Positions 31,824 to 39,811 of a DNA stretch of 64,000 bases are shown piece by piece (the stretch's first letter is position 1; every line of letters begins with the position of its first letter). The notes beneath the pieces are model-generated. The model did no database searches. It was not told the origin of the DNA and was given only the letters and a program-made list of their open reading frames with translations. A program made the position numbers and the translations under genes. Source of the stretch: Bacillota bacterium. GTDB lineage: Bacteria > Bacillota > Clostridia > Acetivibrionales > DTU013. The stretch lies in NCBI GenBank assembly GCA_023412915.1, contig JAEZRE010000024.1:1-64000 (forward strand). The letters are read 5' to 3'.

Positions 31824-33248
31824 TCATTTCATATCCAGATGTACCGCGGTTAACTTAAAAGTCTTCGGCAGCGCCAGTATGTCAGGATTGTCTCCGACAT
31901 ATTTCCTCGCGTCCTTCAACGCTTCCTCAAAGGTCGCTCTGGTCTTCATGCCCATGCCTCTGGCATAGCCCGGTTCGACAGCGCCTACGATATATATTGC
32001 CGAACAGTTCATTTCGGCTATATGTCCGCACGACACCATGGAAAATGCGTGATAGGGGTGGTAGCCATAGTTGAAGCGGTATTTGTCGATATACTCCCTG
32101 TTGTTTGAAAAATATTCTCCAAACTTCTCTATGTCCGGAAGGGTATTGTGATAATCCTTTTGAAACAGTTCATAAAGAGCTCTGTAGGAAGGAAACTCTT
32201 CATCATGAAAATAGCCGTCGCAGATGGAGGAGCATATGACCACGCAATTGTCCTTCATGACCCTTTTATGTCTTATGATCTGTGCGGATATCGCCTGAAG
32301 CATCAGGATAGGGTTCGTTCCCATGCCGTTGCCGTAATGGAAGGCCTGTGGCATCCCGAATACCATCACGTCATATTTCTTCTCCGCCCATTTTATATTG
32401 GTCCTTTTATCGCACACCTCCCAGCTAAGTGGCTGTATGTCCCCGGCATAGCCCGTAAATACCGCGATCTGCCGGGAATATGTGTCCAGACAGGCATCAC
32501 ATACAAAGAACCTTTTACCCATGCATTTTTCCATGTGCATGCCTATGGCATCGAATTTTCTCCTCATAAGGCTGTTTTTGCTCACCGGCGTAAAGTCTTC
32601 GCGGTGCATGACATGCGGATTGTGGTGGTGCATAATGGATTTCCAGTGCGTTATGCCGGTCGAACAGTGCTTGTAGCCTCCGGAATAGCCTCCATAAGGA
32701 TTGCCCATGGCATGGCCTATGAGTATGGGGAAATCCGCCTCATAAACCTCCTTGTTCATTATGACCCTGTCGCCTGTTTCACTATAACCCAGATCCACCA
32801 GATTGTCATAATCCTCTGAATCGTGGTTTGCAATCTGGTTGGACCACCAGAATTCGTTGAATATCTTATCTCCAAGAATGCTGCGTATTTCCTCACGCGT
32901 ATTTTTCCTGTGGAGGCCGTTGCTGCAAATGAGCTTGATATCCTTTTTTTCTACTCCCGCCTTGTACAATTCCTCAAGAATGATCGGAATGGCGACTTTC
33001 CTGTGAGCTGTATCCTGAAAGCCCCCCTTTACCTTGTCAGGAAAGACGATTACGACCTTCATCCCTTTTTTTACACTCTCCGAAATGGGAGGCATACCTA
33101 TCGGATTTAAAATGGACTGCCTTGTCGCCTCTTCGATATCTTGTATATATGGGGGATCCTGAACTGTCTCGCCGGGAACGAATACATCCGTATTATCCGG
33201 AAGCTCCGCTTCCATCAAGCCCTGACCATATTCAAACGCCAATTTCAT
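31824..33248 (-). CDS. LarA-like nickel-pincer racemase/epimerase (DUF2088 family)
   Basis: A 474-residue protein of the lactate racemase superfamily, which uses a nickel-pincer nucleotide bound to a lysine. The counterparts of the LarA active site are present: His113 in NGLHRKNT, Lys193 in GYSGGYKH and His201 in THWKS. LarA relatives racemise or epimerise alpha-hydroxy acids, including sugar acids such as gluconate. The lactate-specific subgroup is shorter, about 420 residues. No LarB, LarC or LarE cofactor genes are in the window. GAGGAGG precedes the ATG. In this cluster it probably acts on a sugar acid. Confidence 0.8.
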   Translation of the reverse strand: MKLAFEYGQGLMEAELPDNTDVFVPGETVQDPPYIQDIEEATRQSILNPIGMPPISESVKKGMKVVIVFPDKVKGGFQDTAHRKVAIPIILEELYKAGVEKKDIKLICSNGLHRKNTREEIRSILGDKIFNEFWWSNQIANHDSEDYDNLVDLGYSETGDRVIMNKEVYEADFPILIGHAMGNPYGGYSGGYKHCSTGITHWKSIMHHHNPHVMHREDFTPVSKNSLMRRKFDAIGMHMEKCMGKRFFVCDACLDTYSRQIAVFTGYAGDIQPLSWEVCDKRTNIKWAEKKYDVMVFGMPQAFHYGNGMGTNPILMLQAISAQIIRHKRVMKDNCVVICSSICDGYFHDEEFPSYRALYELFQKDYHNTLPDIEKFGEYFSNNREYIDKYRFNYGYHPYHAFSMVSCGHIAEMNCSAIYIVGAVEPGYARGMGMKTRATFEEALKDARKYVGDNPDILALPKTFKLTAVHLDMK

Positions 33249-33265
33249 ATTAGTCCTCCTCTAAA

Positions 33266-34081
33266 TTAAAAAGGTTGTTTTACCGCATTCCCCGAAGCGT
33301 AAATCAAAGCGTTGGGATGTCTCTGCAGCAACGTACCCGGGAACCCGGACGAAACATCGCCGTATGCGGCTTTGCGGAGCGCGCCGCTATGCCAGTTCCG
33401 GAAACATCCGAAACGTATAATGCGCGAAGATAATATCTCCCACATGCCGATGGTCACGCAGCGTTTCGGCATGGCATCCAAAGCGCCGCCCAGGGCGGAC
33501 ACTGCATTTGTAGTCCGGGACTGCGGTGAGATATCCACTATCCTGGTTTTCAATTTTGCAAACTCCTCCGGCGTCAATTCCGGTTCAGGCTCATTAAAGG
33601 CGACATGCCCGTTGATTCCCATGCCTGCAATGCATAGATCCACCCCGCCAAGCTCCGTTATAAGAGACGGTATGCGCCCGAGATCGTGAGGGTCGGGGAA
33701 TATCTTCTGCGAAACCGGCATCAGTAATTCCTCACTGATGCGGGAATACACCTCTTCATTCATAAAACGCCGGAAGCTGAGAGGGTTATCCAGCGGCATC
33801 CATTCGTCCCCATCCGCCAGGTATTCATCCATATTGATAAACCAGCAGTCTTTCAGCGAGATTCTGTTTTGTTCCACCAACCGTACAAAAATGGAATAAT
33901 GGCCGGTAGGCCCTACAGGCACTATCATGACCGTCCGTTTGTGCGCCGCGTTATTTGCCTCGATGATACGGGTCATTTCCAGCGCCAGTTCGTAATATAC
34001 TTCACCTGTTTCGTTCAGCTTTACAATAGGGATTTTTGACCCTTCCCCCAGTTTTTGGGCTGAGATCCGATAGTAGTCCAT
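33266..34081 (-). CDS. Glucosamine-6-phosphate isomerase/deaminase-like protein (NagB family)
   Basis: A 271-residue NagB-type isomerase. Recognisable are the MDEY motif (84-87), the GMGINGHVAFNEP loop (153-165) and the later RHPNALIYA region. The family turns glucosamine-6-phosphate into fructose-6-phosphate plus ammonia; the group also has 6-phosphogluconolactonases and related isomerases. The sequence is clearly diverged from standard NagB (VGPTG instead of the usual N-terminal glycine loop). AAAGGAGG precedes the ATG. It sits 18 bases downstream of the TIM-like gene. Confidence 0.8.
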   Translation of the reverse strand: MDYYRISAQKLGEGSKIPIVKLNETGEVYYELALEMTRIIEANNAAHKRTVMIVPVGPTGHYSIFVRLVEQNRISLKDCWFINMDEYLADGDEWMPLDNPLSFRRFMNEEVYSRISEELLMPVSQKIFPDPHDLGRIPSLITELGGVDLCIAGMGINGHVAFNEPEPELTPEEFAKLKTRIVDISPQSRTTNAVSALGGALDAMPKRCVTIGMWEILSSRIIRFGCFRNWHSGALRKAAYGDVSSGFPGTLLQRHPNALIYASGNAVKQPF

Positions 34082-34099
34082 AATATGCCTCCTTTGATT

Positions 34100-35038
34100 T
34101 CATAGCGAATCGGCGGATATATACTTGTTTATAATTTTCTTCAGCTCGTCCGGATAAAACCCGATTTCCCCACTGAATCTCGTCAGTGCCACAAGCCCTC
34201 CGTCCAGAGTATCGATTTCCGCAATCATTCCGGCGTTTTCCTCTTTCAGGCCGCCTCCATATACAACATCGGGTTTGAAACCGCACACGTTACATGCCAG
34301 CTCCTTGATGCGAGAGGAGACGAAGGAAATGTATTCCTTCCCGGGAGGTACTTTGCCCGGGCCAATTGCCCAAACGGGTTCATAGCCTATTACCAGATCG
34401 CTCCGGTGTTTTACCTTCACCCCTCTAAGCCCGGTTTCGAGTTGGGCTCCAAGAACTGCCTCTATCCGGGACTTCTGCTCGTCGAAGCTGCCGCCGCCCT
34501 TTTCCTCTTCTGTCTCACCGACGCACACAAGTACTCTTATGTCGCGGTCAAGTGCACACAGCACCTCGCGGTTGATAATTTCGTCAACCGCCTTCCTGGC
34601 CTTTTGCGCTGCCAACCCGTCTACGAGGACGGAAGGATCATATTGAGCCATGATCCCGAGCTTGTCTTTCCTTTCCTCGGAATGGCCTATTATGGCGCAT
34701 GAGCAGCCCAGCGCTTTTGCGGCCGCCGAAGGACGGTTGGTTGTAAACGCGCCGAAATTGCCGCCCTTGGCTACATCCTCCCTATATACCCCCTGACAGC
34801 CTATTTTGATACTGCCCGTTTCAACAGCATCATATCCGGACAGCTTGTCGACAGCCGTAATCACCAAGCCTTCGGGCAGAAGGAAGGTGACGTTGATACC
34901 GTCCAGCCTGCCAATCCCGTTTCCGATACATTCCCCCAGGACCCATTCAATCCACAGCTTTGGACTATCCGAAGCGCATACGCCGCCTAATGTTCTTGAC
35001 ACATCAAATCTTTTAAGGTTAACAAATATATCTTTCAA
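34100..35038 (-). CDS. Triose-phosphate-isomerase-like protein
   Basis: A 312-residue TIM-family enzyme. All three catalytic residues can be aligned: Lys9 in NLKRF, His119 in IGHSEER and Glu220 in GYEPVWAIGPG. The phosphate loop reads YGGGLKEENA instead of YGGSV. It is about 60 residues longer than housekeeping TpiA, with insertions near residues 20-75 and 150-190. It starts at TTG with AGGGGG upstream. A dedicated TIM paralogue within a catabolic operon suggests isomerisation of a related phosphorylated triose or tetrose, or a local triose-phosphate supply. Confidence 0.85.
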   Translation of the reverse strand: MKDIFVNLKRFDVSRTLGGVCASDSPKLWIEWVLGECIGNGIGRLDGINVTFLLPEGLVITAVDKLSGYDAVETGSIKIGCQGVYREDVAKGGNFGAFTTNRPSAAAKALGCSCAIIGHSEERKDKLGIMAQYDPSVLVDGLAAQKARKAVDEIINREVLCALDRDIRVLVCVGETEEEKGGGSFDEQKSRIEAVLGAQLETGLRGVKVKHRSDLVIGYEPVWAIGPGKVPPGKEYISFVSSRIKELACNVCGFKPDVVYGGGLKEENAGMIAEIDTLDGGLVALTRFSGEIGFYPDELKKIINKYISADSL

Positions 35039-35049
35039 AGGATCGCCCC

Positions 35050-36243
35050 CTATTTTCTCTCCACGGCATTTTTGTCAAGCGAAACGTATTCCGGCAGAGT
35101 TGCTCCTATCAAAGGCATGCAATATTCGTTGAAGGCTTCTTCTACGCCGTTTCCTCTCTTGTTTATCCATTTCTCGGGGAACCTACTTTCTATATTGGCA
35201 ACGGTATTTAACGGTACCAATTTAAATACCGACGCGTAAGGTTCATCCGAGATCCGGCTGATAGAGGCCATATATCCCGATTTGCCGTCGACCGCCGAGC
35301 TGACGGCGAATTTTCCGATCTCCAGGGCTTCTTCCCTGTCTACAGCCGACTGATGAGCAATCGAAGCCCTCCCCAACAGCCCGGGCTTTTCGCTTCTCGA
35401 TTTAATTCCAAGCCTGCTCATAACAAGGTTCGAAAGGTATTGGGCAACTCCTCCTGCCACTCTGTGTCCAAACCCGTCGACAATGCCGCTGTCTGCCAGA
35501 GGGTTTCCATCCGGTCCGACAAGTCCCTCGCTCACAGCGACCAAAACTCCGCCGACTTTCGAGTGCCATGCCTGGACATCCTCGAGGAATTCTTCTTCAA
35601 TAAACGGCCTTTCCGGCAGGTAAACAAGATGCGGCCCATCGTTTTCAGATTTTTTGGCAAGGACCGAGGCAGCCGTCAGCCAGCCGGCATTACGTCCCAT
35701 CAATTCCATTATGCATACGTGTATGGGCAGCGATTCTACATCCTTCCACAATTCCAAAGCAGAAATTGCAGCGTATCTTGCCGCGCTTCCATATCCAGGG
35801 CAGTGATCAGTTTGGGCAAGGTCGTTGTCAATGGTCTTGGGTATCCCCATGACTTTAAGCTCATACCCGCTTTCTGCCGCCGCCGTTGATATTTTATTGC
35901 AGGTATCCATGGAGTCGTTTCCACCAATGTAGAAAAAGTAGCCGATATCATATTTCTTCAATACTTCAAGGATTACGGAGAAGTCGTTTTCGGTGAGCTT
36001 GCGCCGGCAGGAACCCAGAGCGGATGCCGGAGTTGAGGACAGCCCTCTGAGCTTTACTTCGCTCTCTTTTCCGAGGTCGATAAAGTCTTCCTTCAGGACT
36101 CCTTCAATTCCAAACCTTGCTCCGTAAATGCCCTTGATCCCCGAATGCTTTTTCGCCTCTTCAACGACTCCCTGCACAGATGCGTTGATAACCGCCGTGG
36201 GCCCTCCGCTCTGGGCAACCAGCAAATTATGTCCCATTAACAT
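35050..36243 (-). CDS. 6-phosphofructokinase, probably PPi-dependent
   Basis: A 397-residue Pfk of the PfkA superfamily. The N-terminal LLVAQSGGPTAVIN, GGNDS (107-111), PKTIDND (135-141) and MGRNAGW are readable. Lys in PKTIDND, where ATP enzymes have Gly, and Asn-Asp in place of Asp-Gly in the GGDGS loop both point to pyrophosphate as the phosphate donor. It phosphorylates C1 of a ketose 6-phosphate. Start: ATG at 36243 fits the family N-terminus; 36267 is possible but lacks a ribosome-binding site. The 38-bp element upstream and a TATAAT suggest it heads its own transcript. Confidence 0.88.
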   Translation of the reverse strand: MLMGHNLLVAQSGGPTAVINASVQGVVEEAKKHSGIKGIYGARFGIEGVLKEDFIDLGKESEVKLRGLSSTPASALGSCRRKLTENDFSVILEVLKKYDIGYFFYIGGNDSMDTCNKISTAAAESGYELKVMGIPKTIDNDLAQTDHCPGYGSAARYAAISALELWKDVESLPIHVCIMELMGRNAGWLTAASVLAKKSENDGPHLVYLPERPFIEEEFLEDVQAWHSKVGGVLVAVSEGLVGPDGNPLADSGIVDGFGHRVAGGVAQYLSNLVMSRLGIKSRSEKPGLLGRASIAHQSAVDREEALEIGKFAVSSAVDGKSGYMASISRISDEPYASVFKLVPLNTVANIESRFPEKWINKRGNGVEEAFNEYCMPLIGATLPEYVSLDKNAVERK

Positions 36244-36325
36244 ATTCAATACCCGTCGCCTCTTCATTGTTTTTTAACGAAAATATATTTATTGAGTGGA
36301 TTACAGAAATGTTTTCTTATTGAAA

Positions 36326-36381
36326 ATTATATATGCCTTCATGAAATAAAATAAGTCAGAAAATATGTATGACTCTGCCCC
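36326..36381 (-). promoter_or_regulatory. Promoter with conserved 38-bp element upstream of PFK gene
   Basis: Positions 36344-36381 match 44367-44404 at 32 of 38 bases without gaps. On the minus strand the element carries AGAGTC and TTTTCTGACTT blocks. A TATAAT (36331-36326) follows 12 bases after it. No good -35 hexamer exists, so an activator bound at the element would be needed. Confidence 0.65.
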
Positions 36382-36401
36382 GGATACCTGCTAAACAAAT
36401 A

Positions 36402-37565
36402 TCACGAGAACAAATCCTTGCTGAATACGAGTTCTCCTTCAGCGATCGTATATATTACATTGAGATCCCTATCCACAATTACCAGATCGGCGTCTTTATT
36501 TAAAGCTATTTCACCCTTCATGTCATATATCCCGAGCAACCTGGCAGGGTTTGCAGCCATCATTTTCATACATTTATCCAGCGGTAAACCTGTAAATTGC
36601 ATTATGTTCCTCAGAGCATCAATCATTGTCAGAGTGCTGCCTGCTCTTGCAGAACTATTGGAGATACGCGCATCGCCGTTTATAACCGTAATATCGCTCT
36701 TCCCAAGCTTGTATGCTCCGTCAGGTAAACCGGCCGCCATGATGCTGTCTGTTACGGCTATAACCTTATCGATACCCTTGGTCTTGAGCAACAGCCTGAA
36801 AATGGCAGGGTGTAAATGACGGCCATCGCAAATGGCCTCACAGTAAACATCCGTTTCCAGCGCAGCCCCGATAATTGAAGGGTGGTGCTGGTGTAAAGGC
36901 CTCATTGCATTAAAGGTATGCGTGGAACAGCGAGCACCTGCGTTAATACATTCTATACATTGGTCATACTCCGCTCCGGTGTGTCCCAGGGATACTACGA
37001 TCCCTTTTGAAACGGCTTCTTTTATAAAATCCAATATGCCTTTGTTTTCCGCTGCAACTGTAATTAATTTTATGTTCCCCTGTGAAGCTGTCTCGTACTC
37101 GCTGAAGTTATCCTGACAGCAATCTATTATCATGTCGTCAGGCATTGCCCCGCAGAATTCTCTTGACAGGTAGGGCCCTTCCATGTGAATACCGAGGATT
37201 TTGGCGCCGCCGCAATTATCATTGATGGCATGAGCTATTTTCTCCAGGCTTTCACAAATTTTCTCATGGCTGTCTGTGATAACGGCGGGCAAATAACCGG
37301 TCACCCCCTGACTTGCGAAGTACAGTGACAGCTTTTTCAGTTGCTCCTCATCGGCGTTGTTGATATCTACGCCGTTGCCCCCATGGGTGTGGACGTCGAT
37401 AAATCCTGGAAGGACAAACAGCCCGTGAGCGTCAAACTCTTCATAATCAGCGTCGCTTACTACATCAAAGCTCTTTATTACGCCGTTCTCTATCTGAATA
37501 TCGCTTTCACGGATACAGTCGGAAAATACTACATTTCCGTTCCTTATGCGAAGCTTTTTTTTCAT
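36402..37565 (-). CDS. nagA: N-acetylglucosamine-6-phosphate deacetylase
   Basis: A 387-residue amidohydrolase removing acetate from N-acetylglucosamine-6-phosphate. Visible: metal site HTHGGNGVD (59-67), IHMEGPYL with the second metal Glu, LGHTGAEYDQ, STHTFNAMRPLHQH, the ICDGRHLHP segment and catalytic Asp in AVTDS. Full length for NagA. The ATG at 37565 gives the usual family N-terminus; an in-frame GTG at 37595 is an alternative. It follows the binding-protein gene and a large hairpin, and precedes the PFK gene, consistent with a role in an amino-sugar route. Confidence 0.9.
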   Translation of the reverse strand: MKKKLRIRNGNVVFSDCIRESDIQIENGVIKSFDVVSDADYEEFDAHGLFVLPGFIDVHTHGGNGVDINNADEEQLKKLSLYFASQGVTGYLPAVITDSHEKICESLEKIAHAINDNCGGAKILGIHMEGPYLSREFCGAMPDDMIIDCCQDNFSEYETASQGNIKLITVAAENKGILDFIKEAVSKGIVVSLGHTGAEYDQCIECINAGARCSTHTFNAMRPLHQHHPSIIGAALETDVYCEAICDGRHLHPAIFRLLLKTKGIDKVIAVTDSIMAAGLPDGAYKLGKSDITVINGDARISNSSARAGSTLTMIDALRNIMQFTGLPLDKCMKMMAANPARLLGIYDMKGEIALNKDADLVIVDRDLNVIYTIAEGELVFSKDLFS

Positions 37566-37637
37566 TTTTTTCTCTACGTCAGAAATCGGTATCACTCCGT
37601 TTACTCAGTAATCGATTTGATTTATCAAGCAATAACA

Positions 37638-37661
37638 GAGCTATAAGGCGCCTTATAGCTC
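37638..37661. terminator. Perfect 24-bp palindrome between binding-protein gene and nagA
   Basis: A fully self-complementary sequence centred on GGCGCC, 44 bases after the binding-protein stop. It lacks a following T run on the minus strand, so it is more likely an mRNA-stabilising or partial-termination hairpin that raises the binding protein above the downstream enzymes. Confidence 0.6.
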
Positions 37662-37704
37662 CTGCTTGTTTGGCTTTTGTATGATGAGCTTGTTTTAACG
37701 CAGC

Positions 37705-38946
37705 TTAGAAAGCGCCGAGTATGGTTTTAGTATCAACAAATTTCTTTGTAGGAACGACTTGATCCATTGTCCCAACCTGTACAAACATATTCTGAATGTT
37801 CACATACCAATCGTCGATATTGCCATCCATGTAATTTTTCTTCAGTTCACTGCTGTTGAACCATTTTGTATTGTCATACTGAATGTAATTCGCTGTCAGG
37901 TCCGATCCGTCAAACGCGGAGCATATTTTACAGGTTTCCTCTCTGTTTTTGGAACGGAAATCATTAGCTTTAACGAAAGCTTTCAACAAGTCTGCTACAA
38001 CATCCGGATGTTCCTTGAGGAATTTGGGCCTTACAACCCACGAACCGGGGAAAACATAGTCGGGGTAAAAATCCTTATCGCTGGCAAGTACTACGAAATT
38101 GTTCGCACCGATCTGACCTTTGATCGCTTCTCCGTATGTAGTCCATGTAGCTACCGCATCCACCTGCTTTGCAATCATAGCGGATACGATGCCTGTCGCT
38201 GCAATGTTGGCTCCATTTCCATCCTTCAGATCCTTCTGACTCATCTTCTCCTTTTTCAGAGCAAGATTGAGTACCATCTCAGCGGAGGTGCCTTTGGAAA
38301 CACCAACAACTTTGCCCTTGAGATCTTTTATGGAGTTTACTCCGCTTCCCTTGTAAGTAACTATGTAATCACTCATTCCAAGGCAGTCAAGCATAATGAT
38401 TATGCCCTGTCCCTGGGCTGCAAGACGCGTCGCACCGGGGCCAATGTTGATTATATCGAGGTCTCCCGCCTGCATGGCCTGAAATTCTTCCGGCCCGGTG
38501 AGGAACTTTTTGCCGTCGGCCTTAATTCCGACTTCCGCCAGATAGCCCTTTTTACTTGCAATGGCAAGCGCGCTTGATGAGGAAGGTCCCGGCATATATC
38601 CGATACGGACGGTGGTATCTGCTACAGTTACAGCGCATTGTGCAAATACTTTTCTGTTCGGAGTGCTTACTGTGATGACTGTGCTGCCTTTTGCAACACC
38701 TGTAATCTTGCCGGTTCTGTCTACAGTGGCTATATTTTTGTTTGCTGTGGAATAGGTTAATGTCTTTTGCGTCGTATTGGCCGGTGAAAAGGTGGTCTTA
38801 AGCAGGTATGTCTGCTTTACTCTTAAGGTAATCTTGGAATTGTCCAGTTTTACACGTTTAACGGGAACTGACGCAGCAGCCGCGGCAGGGAGCGATATCG
38901 CCAAGGTTAGTATTATGCTGAGTATAATAGTAATCGCCTTTTTCAT
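37705..38946 (-). CDS. SsuA/NMT1-type ABC substrate-binding protein with N-terminal Big2 domain
   Basis: A 413-residue exported protein. A signal peptide (1-25) is followed by a bacterial Ig-like group 2 domain (about 30-108; SKITLRVKQTYLLKTTFSPAN, SKGSTVITVS-like end). An NMT1/SsuA periplasmic-binding domain (VRIGYMPGPSSSSALAIASKKGYLAEVGI, FQAMQAGDLDIINIG) follows. No lipobox is visible, so the Big2 domain may hold it at the cell wall. The family binds taurine, aliphatic sulfonates, nitrate or thiamine precursors. It pairs with the permease and ATPase genes upstream, with a two-component system between. AGGAGGG precedes the ATG. The substrate is not deducible. Confidence 0.88.
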   Translation of the reverse strand: MKKAITIILSIILTLAISLPAAAAASVPVKRVKLDNSKITLRVKQTYLLKTTFSPANTTQKTLTYSTANKNIATVDRTGKITGVAKGSTVITVSTPNRKVFAQCAVTVADTTVRIGYMPGPSSSSALAIASKKGYLAEVGIKADGKKFLTGPEEFQAMQAGDLDIINIGPGATRLAAQGQGIIIMLDCLGMSDYIVTYKGSGVNSIKDLKGKVVGVSKGTSAEMVLNLALKKEKMSQKDLKDGNGANIAATGIVSAMIAKQVDAVATWTTYGEAIKGQIGANNFVVLASDKDFYPDYVFPGSWVVRPKFLKEHPDVVADLLKAFVKANDFRSKNREETCKICSAFDGSDLTANYIQYDNTKWFNSSELKKNYMDGNIDDWYVNIQNMFVQVGTMDQVVPTKKFVDTKTILGAF

Positions 38947-39026
38947 AATTCCCTCCTAAAATTCTTATGTTATTGATATTGAGCCAGATGCTTCTTTAAA
39001 TGATATTTCGCTGCAGATCATTCACG

Positions 39027-39065
39027 TTAAGAAGAATTGATTACTGTTTCCGGAAACCACGCCAT
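39027..39065 (-). CDS. Candidate 12-codon leader or signal peptide
   Basis: MAWFPETVINSS and a TAA stop, with a perfect TAAGGAGGTG Shine-Dalgarno seven bases before the ATG. It lies between the response-regulator stop and the binding-protein start. The ribosome-binding site is the strongest in the neighbourhood, which is odd for a chance ORF. It could be a leader peptide or an exported signal peptide; translation is not proven. Confidence 0.35.
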   Translation of the reverse strand: MAWFPETVINSS

Positions 39066-39112
39066 AGCTTTTCACCTCCTTAATGCGTAATGAATCTTTT
39101 ATTGCTTTTATA

Positions 39113-39811
39113 TCAGTCAAAATAGCTTTCGAGTTTGGACTCCTTTATTTTCCTCAAAATGTCGGAGCAGCGTTTTACTCCGAACTTACGCAATATGGTA
39201 GTTACCTGGCATTTGACCGTGCGTTCGACGACAAAGCGCATTCCCGCAATGTTCTTGATTTTGTAGCCTTTCAGCAGCAAACCTATTATTTCCTTTTCAG
39301 ATGGCGTAATGGTCGATATTATATGCATCAGCTGCAATATACCGGTTTCGTTTTTACGGATTCGAGCAAATTCCCCGCTGAGTTTTTTTGCGATATTAGG
39401 CTTAATGTAAATGTTATCGTTGTAAGCGTTTCGAACGCTTGTCAATATTTCTTCGCTAGTGGCGTCCTTCATTATGTAATCGATATTGCCCAGTTCGAAT
39501 GCGCTGAAGATGGTATCCTGGTCTTCATGGACAGTTATAAATATCACTTTCAAACCCGGCTTCTCGCCAATTAATTTCATGGCTGCCGTTATTCCGTCCA
39601 ATCTGTTTTCCATTTCTATATCCGTCAATATGACGTCCACTTCAGACTCGTGGGTTAAAGCAATCAGTTCGGCTCCGCAGGAGGCTTCCGCAATCAAAAG
39701 CATATCCTCTGCCGAATTGATCAGATTGACGAATCTTCTGCGGATTATCGCGTTATCATCCGCTATAACCACCCTTATTTTTGGACCCATTCGATCATCT
39801 CCCGCAGTCAT
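39113..39811 (-). CDS. Response regulator (receiver plus LuxR-like HTH)
   Basis: A 232-residue response regulator. The receiver domain has acidic pocket ADDN, phosphoacceptor Asp64 in ILTDIEM, and Lys in IMKDATSEE. A NarL/LuxR-type C-terminal domain begins near 165 (TPSEKEIIGLLLKGYKIKNIAGMRFVVERTVKCQVTTILRKFG). The start overlaps the kinase stop by four bases (ATGA); an internal ATG at 39790 with GGGAG upstream is an alternative. It is partner of the adjacent kinase and probably activates the sugar cluster through the 38-bp elements. Confidence 0.9.
   Translation of the reverse strand: MTAGDDRMGPKIRVVIADDNAIIRRRFVNLINSAEDMLLIAEASCGAELIALTHESEVDVILTDIEMENRLDGITAAMKLIGEKPGLKVIFITVHEDQDTIFSAFELGNIDYIMKDATSEEILTSVRNAYNDNIYIKPNIAKKLSGEFARIRKNETGILQLMHIISTITPSEKEIIGLLLKGYKIKNIAGMRFVVERTVKCQVTTILRKFGVKRCSDILRKIKESKLESYFD

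Noticed and set aside
37638..37661. Operator palindrome for nagA
   Set aside because: It lies within a likely continuous transcript, with no promoter elements around it. An RNA hairpin role is simpler.
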